Below, one piece after another: positions 34,755 to 45,417 of a DNA stretch of 64,000 nt. Source of the DNA: Reticulitermes lucifugus (lineage: Eukaryota > Arthropoda > Insecta > Blattodea > Rhinotermitidae); the NCBI GenBank assembly GCA_026260175.1, contig JAKCWW010000227.1, positions 50,448 through 114,447 on the forward strand, given 5' to 3'. The notes under the pieces are model-generated. The model ran no database searches. It saw only the letters and a program-made list of their open reading frames with translations, and had not been told where the DNA came from. Every line of letters begins with the position of its first letter. Within the stretch, counting starts at the first letter, position 1. The translations under genes were made by a program, and so were the position numbers.

Positions 34755-35590
34755 AACATTAACTAACTAACTACATAGAGAAAAGCCTTTCTTGAGAAGC
34801 TAATAATTCCTCACACAATCAAAATATTTCTCGCATTTTATGGAACCAGAAAGTTCATTGTCGTGTTCACAACAGACCGCCACTTGTTCATATTCTGAGC
34901 CGGGTTAGTCCAGTCCCCTCCATCCCATCCTTTTCTTGAAAATCCATTTAAATATTGTCCTCCATCTACATCCAGGTATTCCAAGTGGCCTCTTTCCTTC
35001 AGGGTTTCTCACAAAACTCTGTGTGCACCTCTCCTCTACTACATACATGTCACGTGCCCGGCTCATCTTATCCTCCATGACTGGATCACTCGAATAATAT
35101 TTGGTGAGGAGTACCTGCGAATCATGAAGCTATACAGTGTTCAGTCTCATCCAGTCCCCTGTTACATCGAACCTTTTGGCCCAAATATCTTTCTCAGTTG
35201 CCCATTCTTGAATTACCTCAGCCTGTGTCTTCTCTTAACATGAGAGACCAAGATTCACACCTATAAAACATCAACAGACAAGATTATAGTTCTGCATGTT
35301 TTAATCTGCATATTTCTTTAGAGAGCAAACGGTAACACAAAAGATTGTGGACCGAATTGTAGGAGACATTCCCTGAATTTAGTCTGTTATTAATTTCGCC
35401 ATGCATTCAATTTTTGTTTCTTAGTGTGATTCCCAAATATTTGAAGTCTGCCAGATTGTCAAAAGATATGCTGTATAGCGTTATATTCTGTGACATTGTC
35501 CTGCATTCTGTTCATGAGTCATGAACATGTGCATAAGTTTCTGAGCATTTACTCCTAGACCAACATTCTTACTAGCGACTGCTGAAGACA
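34755..35590 (-). mobile_element. LINE-A 3' end, longest copy
   Basis: The reverse complement reads, with frameshifts, as the C-terminal part of a LINE ORF2: near 35100 YSSPNIIRVIQSWR followed by AGHVTCM (canonical WAGHVARM), near 34990 NPEGKRPLGIPG, then YLNGFSRKGWDGGD and KWRSVVNTTMNFLVP. It ends with the 3' UTR (TCAAGAAAGGCTTTTCTCTA) and an AGTT tail at 34755. It lacks the polymerase catalytic region, so it is a dead, 5'-truncated insertion. It shows that the shorter reversed copies at 2636, 5281, 16728, 26622 and 46984 belong to one family. Confidence 0.85.
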
Positions 35591-35689
35591 AATTACAAAC
35601 TAGAACTTAACGAAACCATTATCATATATCTGTTTGTGGTTTACGATACAGCGCTCTCAGTAATGAAGGATTAAATCCTCTGATGTGAG

Positions 35690-35960
35690 GATTATTAATG
35701 AATGACAAATTCGAAAAGATTTGGAAAGAGGTGTCATGGCCAGTGGAGGAATATGTCGGCGTTTCCTGGAGGGAATGGGGAAAACCACGAAAAGCCTCAG
35801 GCTAGCAGATGCCCCTCCCCCCTTTTACGAAATTCAATCTAGGCGTCTACCGAAATCAATCCTAGACGTTTACCGCTGCAACAACCCTTTCGTCTCGTAC
35901 CATGTTAAGTGCGTCCCCTGTCACCACAGTATGACGCGCCTGCTGGATGCGGATGGAGGT
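35690..35960 (+). mobile_element. dispersed blattodean element with FEKIWKE peptide
   Basis: Translation gives FEKIWKEVSWPVEEYVGVSW followed by REWGKPRKASG. I recognise a FEEIWKEAVVA-like string as a recurrent feature of cockroach gene predictions. It has many stops and does not look like a functional gene. The class of element is unknown to me. Confidence 0.45.
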
Positions 35961-36997
35961 GACGGCTTTCAGATATGACGGGTAGCTGCAAATGTACTCG
36001 TATTAACTAAGCAGACAGCCAACATGGGACGACTTTTCATCGTGGGGGTTGAACGGGCGGAGAAATACGCCTGTGTACAAGAAGCCAGCATGTAAGGAAC
36101 GTTACGCGGGTTCAGCATGGTGTCCAGTGGTGGCCCTTGTGACAAAGAGAAAACCTCAAGTCTCATAACAGACGTGGAATTTCTTGACCGGATGAACGAC
36201 AATAAACGTTTAAAGTATAACAGCGCTCCGTGGAGTTAGTTGGTATTATTTTAATTTTTAGGAAAGACCAACGAATTTTAGATCCTGTTGTTTAAGAAAC
36301 GTAATACTTGGTCCATTAAGGTTGCCAGTTACAGTGTTGACCTAAAATACCGTGAATTTGGATGTCCGTCCATGTATTTGTGTGTTTGTCACCCTTCCAA
36401 TAAGTTGTACAAAATGTCTAAGGAATGTGTTACTTCAGAATAGGCTATATCCGGCACAAGTCTGAGGTTCCATTTCGCGAAGACTGAAGATGAATTTTAA
36501 TTGTATTATGATATAACACTTTTAAATTTCGACCAGGAATTTTGACGTTCCCAGATCTAGCTATTATCTCCACAGATATCCTTCAGTTGATCCTATGTTA
36601 TGCAACATGGTCATTGAGGGATATTATGAAATTACAGTTTCGCTGAATATGTACACCATGACATTGAGAAGTCCTTAAAGGAAGCTATGTAGAATTAACG
36701 GTTTTACCAACATGTGATTTTAATCTTCTCGACTGCAGCATCGAAAGGCGGATCGTTGTCGACAATTACTGCCATTTAGCCTACACATCCGTAACTGCAA
36801 GAATGTCTTGCTACGTGGAGGCTGAATGGCGACAGAATTTCAACTCCTACGCTCCTGTATAGGTCTACACACGCGTGCGTTTCAACTCACTAATTCACTG
36901 TTCATAGTAATGAAGGTAGACATAATTGATGCAAAAATGATAAATCTGTAACTACAAACATATGGAGTGATTTCTGACATTATGTGTGTTTGAGTAA
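35961..36997. other. gene-free stretch
   Basis: GCTCCGTGGAGTTAGTTGGT at 36225-36244 looks like the extreme 3' end of a forward LINE-A copy. The rest is unassigned. Confidence 0.4.
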
Positions 36998-36999
36998 TA

Positions 37000-37580
37000 C
37001 AGGGTTATTCATAATTCCCTGACGCATTTCGTAAAATCGGTACACTTGAATGTGAATGGTGGAAAGCATTGTACCATGCGACCTACAGATGGAAAGAGAA
37101 ACTATCGAAGTTTTGTTTCTGCATACCTCATAAGTGCTCTATGTGTCCGCCCTTTGTGACACGGCAGACGTTAAGCCGATATTTCATTTCCGCCCATACC
37201 GGCTGCAGCATGTCAAGATCGATTTGAGATGACAGCGATGATTCGTCTTCGCAGCTCAGGCAGATCCTTTGGTAGAGGCGGTAGAAAGACACAGTCCTTA
37301 ACATATCCCCATAAAAAATTTGCATGGCCTTAGGTCAGGCGATCTTGGTGGCCAGCGAAGCAGCGCCTGGTCTGCTGCAGCGGGTATGGGCGGAAATGGA
37401 TTATCGGCTTGACATCTGCCTCGTCATGAAGGGCGGACACATAGAGCACTTACGAGGTATGCAAATAAAAAAAAAGTTGGAGAGTGTGTCTTTCCATCTG
37501 TATGTCGCATGTTACAATCCTTTCCGCCATTCAAGTGTTCCGAATTTAAAAAATGTGTCAGGGAATTATGAATAACCCTG
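37000..37580. mobile_element. palindromic Tc1/mariner derivative (inverted 3' ends)
   Basis: The termini are perfect 24-bp inverted repeats starting CAGGGTTATTCATAATTCCC, flanked by TA at 36998-36999 and 37581-37582. The similarity continues inward: the left 213 bp and right 211 bp are inverted copies at roughly 85 percent by eye. Each arm encodes, towards its own end, the C-terminus of a mariner-like transposase (WAEMKYRLNVCRVTKGGHIE on the minus strand near 37190-37130, and WAEMDYRLDICLVMKGGHIE on the plus strand near 37389-37450). The centre, read on the minus strand, adds the preceding WPPRSPDL, where D is the expected third catalytic residue, and FLPPLPKDLPELRRRI. So the element is the last third of a transposase gene plus its terminus, with the terminus duplicated in inverse orientation at the other end. 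The N-terminal two thirds are absent, making it non-autonomous. Confidence 0.9.
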
Positions 37581-37582
37581 TA

Positions 37583-38056
37583 TATGTGTCATACCCGAGA
37601 ACTGCTGTGGTCGTATGGAATGTGGTGACGTGTAATGTAACAGGTGATTAGCAACGCTTTTGGAGGAACTAAGCTTAAACCGTCTGTCTTCTGCGTAAAC
37701 GTTGCTAGTTTTCTCCCTGAATACATGGCAGCACGTCTCGGGAAGACCGCAGACTAAAACGTTTCTTAAAAGATATTTCCATCATCATTACTCGCTATAA
37801 TGACTAATAACCATCAAACTTTTCTTACGTTGCTTATGTCTGTCTGTTTATTTCACAAGTTTTAGAAGATATTTTGAAACTAGGATTACAGCTCTGTGCT
37901 TATCCAAGATAAAAAGTAAGAGTAGTTAATTTGACGAATGATTAGAAAATAAGACATACCCTAGGGTTTCCTGGAAGGTTATCACTAAAATACTCAGAAT
38001 GACGGGGATCGGAAATTGGTCGAGGTCTTCCCATTGTCAGTCACAACTATTAAGTT
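37583..38056. other. gene-free stretch
   Basis: Nothing recognised. Confidence 0.4.
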
Positions 38057-38260
38057 TCAGGAGCCGGGTTAGCTCAGTCGGTGTACTGTCTATGCAGAGG
38101 GCTAGACGACCGAGAAATTGGGATCTGTTCTCCAAAGCGTCGAGACGGGCTCGTATTTAGTGGGCACCGTGGATGAAGCGGCCGGAGCATTCAGCTGACC
38201 ACTCAGTCTAACACCGAGATTAAACCGCTCGCCCACCGAGGTCGGCGAAGCCTGTATTTG
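38057..38260 (+). repeat. SINE-3 copy with intact A box
   Basis: GAGCCGGGTTAGCTCAGTCG head, a damaged B-box region (AAATTGGGATCTGTTC), then CGAGACGGGCTCGTATTTAG, AGTGGGCACC and CGAGATTAAACCGCTC. Confidence 0.75.
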
Positions 38261-38929
38261 GCTTACGAAAATCCATTGTTTGTGGTAAACAATGCTTTTT
38301 AAGAAAAAAATACAAACGTTTTCAGGTTCATATAATATGATTACACCTGCAAGTGGCAGATATGAATCAGAATTAAATTCACCAACTTTTAGTGTAGACC
38401 CAAACTTGTACTGTGAACATTATAGAAGTAATTTAATTTCAGTTTTAAGAGATTAAATAAGTATAATGGGTGACGGACTGAGACAGAGAGTCTGGTAGGC
38501 GCAAGTTCATTTTATGAACTTTGCGCAAAGACCCAGTCAGCATAGTTGCCTGCTTCAGCATAACTGTTGGTAGAATCTTATGTTTGTGATCCCGATGCGG
38601 TCAAAATAGATGGTGTTAAGCATTTTCGAACCGAAGCCATGCCATACACGTCACTGCCTTGTAGTCTGCCGTGGTTAGGATTCAATCCTGCGATCTTCTA
38701 GGTTGGTTTTATTTTTGGTTTAAATTATGTACTTTATATTAGTGCATTGTATATGACTTGCGACTGAAGTTAACCGAACGTCGCGATCGAAGGGTGACAC
38801 TGTTGCTTTGTATTCTAAAAGATCTGGATTTATATCTTTGTCCGGACAATATTCGTCCCAAACCAGCGCTTTTCATGGTTTTCCTAAGTCCCTAGATCCA
38901 AACATCTGGATAGTACCTACATCAAGTTG
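38261..38929. other. gene-free stretch
   Basis: A hairpin GCAAGTTCATTTTATGAACT..TTGC lies at 38501-38526. TTAGGATTCAATCCTGCGA at 38676-38694 may be a reversed B box of a decayed SINE. Confidence 0.35.
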
Positions 38930-39195
38930 GACAATGACTGCTTCTTTCCACATATTTTAAAGTTTATTGGCCATGCAGTGATTCAGGTGTTAGTCGCCGG
39001 CCTCTCGCTTCGGAGGACAAGTTTTGATCCAACACCAGTCCATTTGGAATTTATGGCCGACAAATTGGCACTGGAAGAGGTGTTTCACCTATTACTCGTA
39101 ATTAGGTCCGGCGTCATTCCACCATTCCAACAGACTCATTTATTCGTCTGTCACCGACGCTGTGTTACCTTAACGACTGACAGCGTCGCTAAATA
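38930..39195 (+). repeat. SINE-4, full length
   Basis: CATGCAGTGATTCAGGTGTT and CCGGCCTCTCGCTTCGGAGG form the tRNA(Leu/Ser)-like head, TTTTGATCCAACACCAG is the B-box position, and ACTGACAGCGTCGCTAAATA is the 3' end shared with 28185-28440. Confidence 0.75.
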
Positions 39196-39285
39196 ACTCG
39201 CACAGTCTAGTCTAATTTTCATCAAAATTCCAATCGTTAGACACTCTGTTGATGGAGCCTGATTGCTTCGTTACATGAACCATAA

Positions 39286-39538
39286 TTTTTTTTTCCAGTG
39301 GCTCGACAGCCCCTTGGGGGCCTGGGCCGCCTCATTTTTCGAGGCTTCACGATCATACTTTATAGACACACCACAATCGGTAGGACTCCTCTGGACGAGG
39401 GACCAGCTCGTCGCAGAGATTTCTACCTGACAACACTCACAAGAGAGAGACATCCATTCCCCCGGTGGGATTCGAACCCACAATCCTAGTAAGCGAGCGG
39501 CTGCAGACCCACGCCTTAGACCGCACAGCCACTGGGAT
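39286..39538 (-). repeat. SINE-1 with perfect 12-bp target duplication
   Basis: Full-length reversed SINE-1 (poly-T at 39286-39294 is the reversed A tail, CAGCCCCTTGGGGGCC and TGGGATTCGAACCCAC are family blocks). It is flanked by CATGAACCATAA at 39274-39285 and 39539-39550, the signature of L1-type target-primed insertion. The intact duplication makes it one of the younger insertions here. Confidence 0.95.
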
Positions 39539-39550
39539 CATGAACCATAA

Positions 39551-39839
39551 ATAAGGAAGTATATTATGTATACACCCAGCCCTTATATTACGCCCCTTTT
39601 TTTATGCCTTTTACTTTAAGGACCTTTGCACAATTTATACCACTTCATAATTTGCGCTGTCTCATTTTCGGTTTAACGCCATTTGTCGGACTGCTTTCTA
39701 TTACGCTAACCCCTTATTTCTGATAGGAACTTAATTTCTGATTTACGTCCTTTTTATTTACGCCCACTTTTTCAGGAACGCAACCAGAGCCTAAAACAAG
39801 GGCTTGGTGTACTTGAGTTGGAACGCTGTATAAGTGGAA
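39551..39839. other. possible decayed pogo-type sequence
   Basis: TTACGCC and TTTACGCC phrases with TTTTTCAGGAACGCAACC recall Tigger-type subterminal regions. The ends were not found. Confidence 0.25.
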
Positions 39840-40055
39840 TGTATTGTACGAGATAGAATCCTCACGGCGGTGCCCGTGAAGCATATTATTCACTTCTGGG
39901 ATGTCGCCCCATGTAATTTGGTAGATAGGTACCATCGTTTCGGAGGAATCTGCTGTCCCGTGTACCCAGAAGTTGGAGACGGCATGTTCTTACGAAACCC
40001 ATTACCCATCTACCAAACTGTAAAGTGTCACATGCCAGATAGAAGGAATAATACT
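39840..40055 (+). repeat. FB-1 fold-back repeat, best-preserved copy
   Basis: Arms 39892-39932 (CTTCTGGGATGTCGCCCC..TTTGGTAGATAGG) and 40006-40045 (CCCATCTACCAAACTG..GTGTCACATGCCAGATAG) are inverted repeats of about 38 bp. The head reads ATCCTCACGGCGGTGCCCGT. Frames of 74 and 79 codons on opposite strands are its palindromic artefacts. Confidence 0.85.
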
Positions 40056-41227
40056 TAAATAGTGTGTTATTAGTTTTTACGTTAGTACTGACAGTGAGGA
40101 GTGGTAAATCCTGTGCCTTTTTCAATCCATTTGTACGGTAGGGTGGTAACAGGACTAAGCGTATAAGGACATGAGGTCCTTTCTGCTCCAGGGACCTCTG
40201 TCACTTAGCTAAAGGGGTTTTCTCTACGTGAAAGGTTCCAGTGGACAGCGCAATATATACTTCAGTGAGCGACAAATTGTGTTGTGTCGGGATCACCGCT
40301 TGTGTACGACAGCTGAGCATTTCCTGGACTACCAACTTGTCTGCCCGTATATTTTGTTTACGAGGTATAAAAATATTAACGCTTACGTGCTAGCTTCTTT
40401 TTTTGTTTTAAATTTACATGTTTTTCTAACTGCGGTTTTGGAACCTGTCGCACAGGAGTGTAAACACTACATAAATATAATGAACTATTTAAACCCACAG
40501 GAACTTAGTACATGTTTCACGAAGAGGTGTGGGGGTAGAAACGAGCCAAATTTAAACACATTTCACCCTTCTTATGTCGCATGCTGGATAGCTACCACCC
40601 TTAAACCTGTGTCTGTCATCGCTAAAATGAAGCACATAAAAACATGTAGAATACGGGAGGCAAACATGAATTCACATGTGTAATACTCACCAATTAAAGC
40701 CATCGGATGAGTGGAAATAGAAAACCGAGAACGCCTAAACATTGGTTTTTGCTTCACTGAAGGAAGTGTTATGTTACAGGAAATTATGATGGATGGCTGC
40801 ATTTGGATTGTATTGCTTTTCTGAGGTCACACTAGCGAGAGAACTTGACTTCCTCTTTTGACTACTGTGCCCAAAGCAGGCGATCTAAAATTCAACCAAT
40901 ATTGTCTTCATTTGTTGTATAAACAATTTTTTTAAATAATATTTTAAAGCATAAAATATTAATCTTCATTAATCTGTATCATGTGTCACTATAGTGTATA
41001 CAGCTTGTTTGTGTTTCTGCGGTATGCTAGACGGAGTGCACCGCCATAAGCTTACAGTACGATTGTACAATGTGAGCACGTATTGTTGTAGTATACGTAC
41101 CCTGGAGTACACAAGCCATGAATCATGGTGCATGTTGACGTACACAGAAAGAGGATACAAAACGTATAAGAATTCATAACCCTCAACCAACAAAATGCAT
41201 AATGTTCTTTATTAGACAATTATGTTA
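40056..41227. other. gene-free stretch with a 151-codon frame
   Basis: The frame 40228-40683 (+) contains one hydrophobic segment (ASFFVLNLHVFLTAVLEP) but no domain, homology or splice context that I can recognise. I treat it as chance, though it is the longest non-repeat frame in the window. Confidence 0.35.
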
Positions 41228-41650
41228 TAATATCACGTTGAGTATTCTTACATGTTTCAGTCCACAAGGGATCACCATCAGGGAACTAATATAAAATAAT
41301 GTTGCATAAAACTAAATTAGTTATTTGTGTACATAATTAGCATGGCGTAAAAGAGTCAAGTAGTAAAATGTAGACAGTTCTTTGCAGAGTGGTTGTGTAA
41401 GTGAACTTGTATATTGATGTACAGTACCAGTAAGCTGCTTCGGAGTTACTGTATATCAAGACTCCAGTTCAGTTACACAACTGCTCTACAAAGAAGTGTC
41501 CACATTTCACTACTTGACTCTTTTACACCATGTTAATTATGTATAAAAATAACTAATTTAGTTTTATGCAATATTATTTGATATTCGTTCTATGATGATG
41601 ATCCCTTTTGGGTTGAAACATGTAGGAATACTCAGTGTGATATTGTAAAT
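41228..41650. mobile_element. fold-back element with about 207-bp arms
   Basis: Left arm 41228-41435 and right arm 41440-41650 are inverted copies along nearly their whole length (CATAAAACTAAATTAGTTAT against ATAACTAATTTAGTTTTATG, AAAAGAGTCAAGTAGT against ACTACTTGACTCTTTT). Each arm carries the motif CTGATGGTGATCCC..GGACTGAAACATGTA or its diverged twin ATGATGATGATCCC..GGTTGAAACATGTA. Confidence 0.95.
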
Positions 41651-42579
41651 ATCTAAGGAAGAAGAGTTGAGTGTTGTGAATTGGTTATGACAGTGTACGG
41701 AACGAACAATATAAAGAAGACTTGTTCGGGCAGGTTGTTCCCAACTAATTATAACAGAGCAACTATTGTATATTTTTGTGATGGAGTAATAGTGGAGTTC
41801 CCCCCCCCCCTATATTTATTTGGCATACCTTCGCGTTCCATAGAAAATTGAAGGTTTTCGACATTTTGTGTTTCGTTGTTCTTGTAAGAATAGACATAAG
41901 GAATGTTACCTTACATATATACCGTAAGAGTGCAAATTGTGTCACAACCAGTAAAAGAAAACTTACCGGAAAATGAAACTATGAAAGTAAGCACTTAAGT
42001 TTTTCATATAAACAAAACTCGGTTCAAAATCGTCAGGTGACACTGTGACTGCACGGAAAGGAAGGAAAATTACTCCGCTGATCTAACCCTTCATATTTCT
42101 CTCTAAATCTAACGCTTCTCCTTCCAGCCTACTTTCTCACGTTTCTTGAGGGTACTGAACAAATACACGGAAGACCTTGGTCACTATAGCCGGCTTGGGG
42201 GCAGTGTTTGAGCTCGAAAGCTCCCGCATGCTGTACAGGAGTGTCACGTTTAGCACTCGGGATGGGAATTTCCTTTTGTCCTAATAAAAATACTAAATGC
42301 AAGTTTGGTTACGTATAAATCTTGCTTCATTAGCGCAGTATTTTATTATTAGAGATCAGTTACTGCCATCAACATTTGTAACCTTTTGAAGCTTGAAATT
42401 CAGCTAAATTAATTGTAAATATTCAGCTTATACCTCCTCACAGAAAACACCGTTTCCATTACTAAGACCGATGGGTTAAAACTGTATAAGGAAATAATTA
42501 ATATTTTTAAGAGAGACATACCGTTGTGATTAAGGGAGAAATGCCGTCATTCGCGTCTAAGGTTTATGTCACATTATTT
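41651..42579. other. gene-free stretch
   Basis: A C run lies at 41801-41810. Nothing recognised. Confidence 0.45.
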
Positions 42580-43365
42580 TACAAATTTCATGCGACATAT
42601 TTCGGTTTAAGTACAACGAGCCATCCTTAGGCGCAGTGAGAGTACCAAAGATAAACAGTCCAGTAAATTACACTAAACAATGTTCGTGTCGGTATATATA
42701 GTTGCGACCTGAACTTTACAATTTTCGTAAGACCAGATAAGCCGAATTCATTAAAGTTTTTGAGCAGATGCAAGTTATCATAAAGGAATATAAAGATGGG
42801 TTTAAAATTGAATAGTTAAAAATCAGTGTTTAGTACTTCCAGGTGAAGGTGAAGATTCTGTAATGTGTTTTTTTCGGCCTCGAGGGGAAAGTCCTGTAAC
42901 TATAGTAAACTAATATTTAGTTTTGCACATTACCACACAGATTATTGCAATTACGTTCTTCATTCTGTTGCCATTAATAATGAAATTCTTCTTGGTAATA
43001 ACATAAGGTGCAATCTGAACATTACCTTTCCATAGTTGCAGAACGTCTCCTCTCGAGGCCGAACAAAAACATATTACAGAATCTTCACTTTCAGCCGGAA
43101 GTACTAGACACTGACTTTAACTTTCAACTATTCAATTTTAAACCCATCTTTATATTCCTTTATGTGGAACTTTCATCTGCTCGAAAAATTTAATGAATTT
43201 GACTTGTCTTATCTTACGAAAAATGTAAAGTTCAGATCTCAAATATGTACCAATATGAACAACGGTTTAATTTAATTTACATGACAATGTTTTCTTTTGT
43301 ACTGTAATTTCGCCTGATGATTGCACAACACAAAGCTTACTTGTGATTGAAGGCCTTTACCTCTT
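42580..43365. mobile_element. large fold-back element (arms of 200 bp or more)
   Basis: Core arms 42706-42908 and 43023-43238 are inverted copies (AAAGGAATATAAAGATGGGT against ACCCATCTTTATATTCCTTT, TTCGGCCTCGAG against CTCGAGGCCGAA). Weaker similarity continues outwards to 42580 and 43365, where a TTTCGGTTTAAG..CCTTAGGCG block faces CGCCTGATGATTGC..GATTGAAGGCC. The spacer is about 114 bp. Confidence 0.9.
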
Positions 43366-43941
43366 TGCTGTATGAAATAACGACTGTTTACTGGAAGAAT
43401 CATAAAACACATAAATGTAATGTGCTGAGTTTTTGAATGTTAAAGTGGGCGATACGTATAGTTACCAGTGCCATGTAACTGGCTAAACCGTAATCGCTGC
43501 CGATTTGCTCCAAAGTACGTGAGTTCCGCATAGTAAGCTTAACTCGGTCTACTCTGTCACAACCCAGGAGCTCCAAGATATGGAGCCGCACGATTCCTAT
43601 TACAAGTCACGATCGCTGACTGCGCTATCTCGACTGGCAACCCCTTCCCACGATTTCCCACGGGTTTCTCAAATCGGATCACATCAGTGGCCACTGGGTA
43701 TCAGGCTTCAGTTGTTCCAAATGTTTCTGGAGGAAATGAATTACGTTTTTATTGTAGTTATTTGCGTCAGACTGTGTTTTCCAACTGTCGTTGTTATTTC
43801 ATATTTGTCTGCACCTTCGTTATCACAGATTGACTCCAAAAATGTTGTGCTTGAAAGACAGAAAGGTTCTCCTGCTTTCATTTGTTCGCTTGATTATTTT
43901 ACTCCAGCGGAAAATTTTCGAACTTAAAGAATTGGTGTGAT
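43366..43941. other. gene-free stretch
   Basis: The 115-codon frame at 43580 has a hydrophobic middle (VFIVVICVRLCFPTVVVIS) but no domain or splice context. Confidence 0.35.
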
Positions 43942-44205
43942 TCCAGTGGCCGCGCCATCTAAGGCGTGGGTTTGCAGCCGCTCGCTTTGTGGGATTGTGA
44001 GTTCGAATCCCGCCGGGGGCATGGATGCCTGTCTCTTGTGAGTGTTGTGTGTTGCCAGGTGGAGGTCTCTGCGTCGGGCTGGTCAGTCGGGCTGATCACT
44101 CGTCCAGAGAGTCCTACCGAGTGTGGTGTGTCTGAGTGTGATCGTAAAGTCTCGACAATGAGGATACCCTGGCTCACTAGGAGCTGTCGTGCCACGGAAA
44201 AAGAA
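43942..44205 (+). repeat. SINE-1, full length, forward
   Basis: ATTCCAGTGGCCGCGCCATC (A box) and GTGAGTTCGAATCCCGCCGG (B box), then CATGGATGCCTGTCTCTTGT, ACCGAGTGTGGTGTGTCTGA, GAGCTGTCGTGCCACGG and an A-rich tail. The flanks AAAGAATTG and AAAGAAATAATTG may be a damaged target duplication. Confidence 0.9.
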
Positions 44206-44374
44206 ATAATTGATGTATTTCTCTTTAGTTAGTGTCATTATGAAGTGTAATAACAGACTTCTCTTCTTAAAGTTTAAATTCCCCCGTTACTTACGTTATC
44301 AGTTAGAAGCACTCCTCTGATATTTATGTGTTATGACAGCTCTCCAGTATATTCCTTGAATAAGGAGTCAGGGT

Positions 44375-44652
44375 AACTTGTCTACGGGCTGAACTATAAA
44401 GACATCGTGATTTGCTTCCCGACAGGAGCAAGAGGTTTTCGCTTCTTTAATGCGTCCAGACCGGCTCCGCGGCCCACCCAGCCTCCTACCCAATGGATAC
44501 CGACGGCTCTTCCCCGGGAGTAAAGCGGGCAGAATGTGAATCTGACCACTCCCATTTAGTGCGAATTTAAAAATGACAGGACTTATACCTCGACTCCCTC
44601 TTATTATTTCGTGGCGTATACAGGGACAACTTTATCTTTACATTTTACCTTT
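44375..44652 (+). repeat. SINE-3 copy, forward
   Basis: The head is decayed (GGGCTGAACTATAAAGAC, TTTGCTTCCCGACAGG). The body is clear: GCGTCCAGACCGGCTCCG, CACCCAGCCTCCTACCCAAT, GGAGTAAAGCGGGC, CTCGACTCCCTCTTATT. Confidence 0.8.
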
Positions 44653-45417
44653 ACAAATATTATACTGTATGACGTAAAATTTTTACGTTCACCTGATTCA
44701 TTTCTAAATAATTTATCATCTATACCTGTCTTAATACACGTGTGGATGTAGATTATGCCGAAGAATTAACTGTAAAGGCGAAATGTTTGTGCCTGCTGAA
44801 TGCGGGCAGTAGCACCAAGTGAATACCGCATCGGAAAAACTGTATCCAGACTTCTATTGCAAGCCTTCCTTTTAACTGCACGGCAGAAAGTACGGGCTGT
44901 ACGGATGCGTCGATCAATGTACCATTAAGCAACTTGCTCGTACGGGCACTTTGTTAGGCCTTTAAGGAAGGCAACCCAAATGGCACATTTTGTGTGATAC
45001 AACTAGAGCTCTCTTCGTTGTTGATGGTACTTTGATTACTTCAAAGCACTCCAGCTACAAACATTCATTCATGGAATCCAGTTTCTCTGGCAGTTGATCC
45101 AGCAATTCGACTTATACACCAAAATAACTTTCCACTAATTCACAAATAAAGCTCATGTTGCGACGATTTTATCATAAACATTGGGGAAGATCACTTGGCC
45201 TTTACTTTTTGTAGGGCTTTTACATGCAGAAATATGCGCCACTCCACAAAAATGTGGCAACGCCGAAAATGGATTATGCTCGTATACGTTTGAAAACACG
45301 TTGCCGTGCACTTGTAACTATTACCATAAAATTGAGGTATATGCAGAGGAGTGCAGACACATTTCATGCGCAAACATAATTGTGTGTTCTGAAGTGGTAG
45401 TCGATAAAGAGGAAGAG
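44653..45417. other. gene-free stretch
   Basis: The N-terminal two thirds of the 114-codon frame at 45181-45525 fall here. They begin with a short hydrophobic stretch (WPLLFVGLLHAEICA), but the tail runs into mariner sequence, so I do not call a secreted protein. Confidence 0.4.

Noticed and set aside
40228-40683. 151-codon plus frame
   Set aside because: No domain, no splice context, no recognisable family; consistent with chance in 64 kb, though worth a protein search.
43580-43927. 115-codon plus frame with a hydrophobic middle
   Set aside because: No family, start context or splice evidence.
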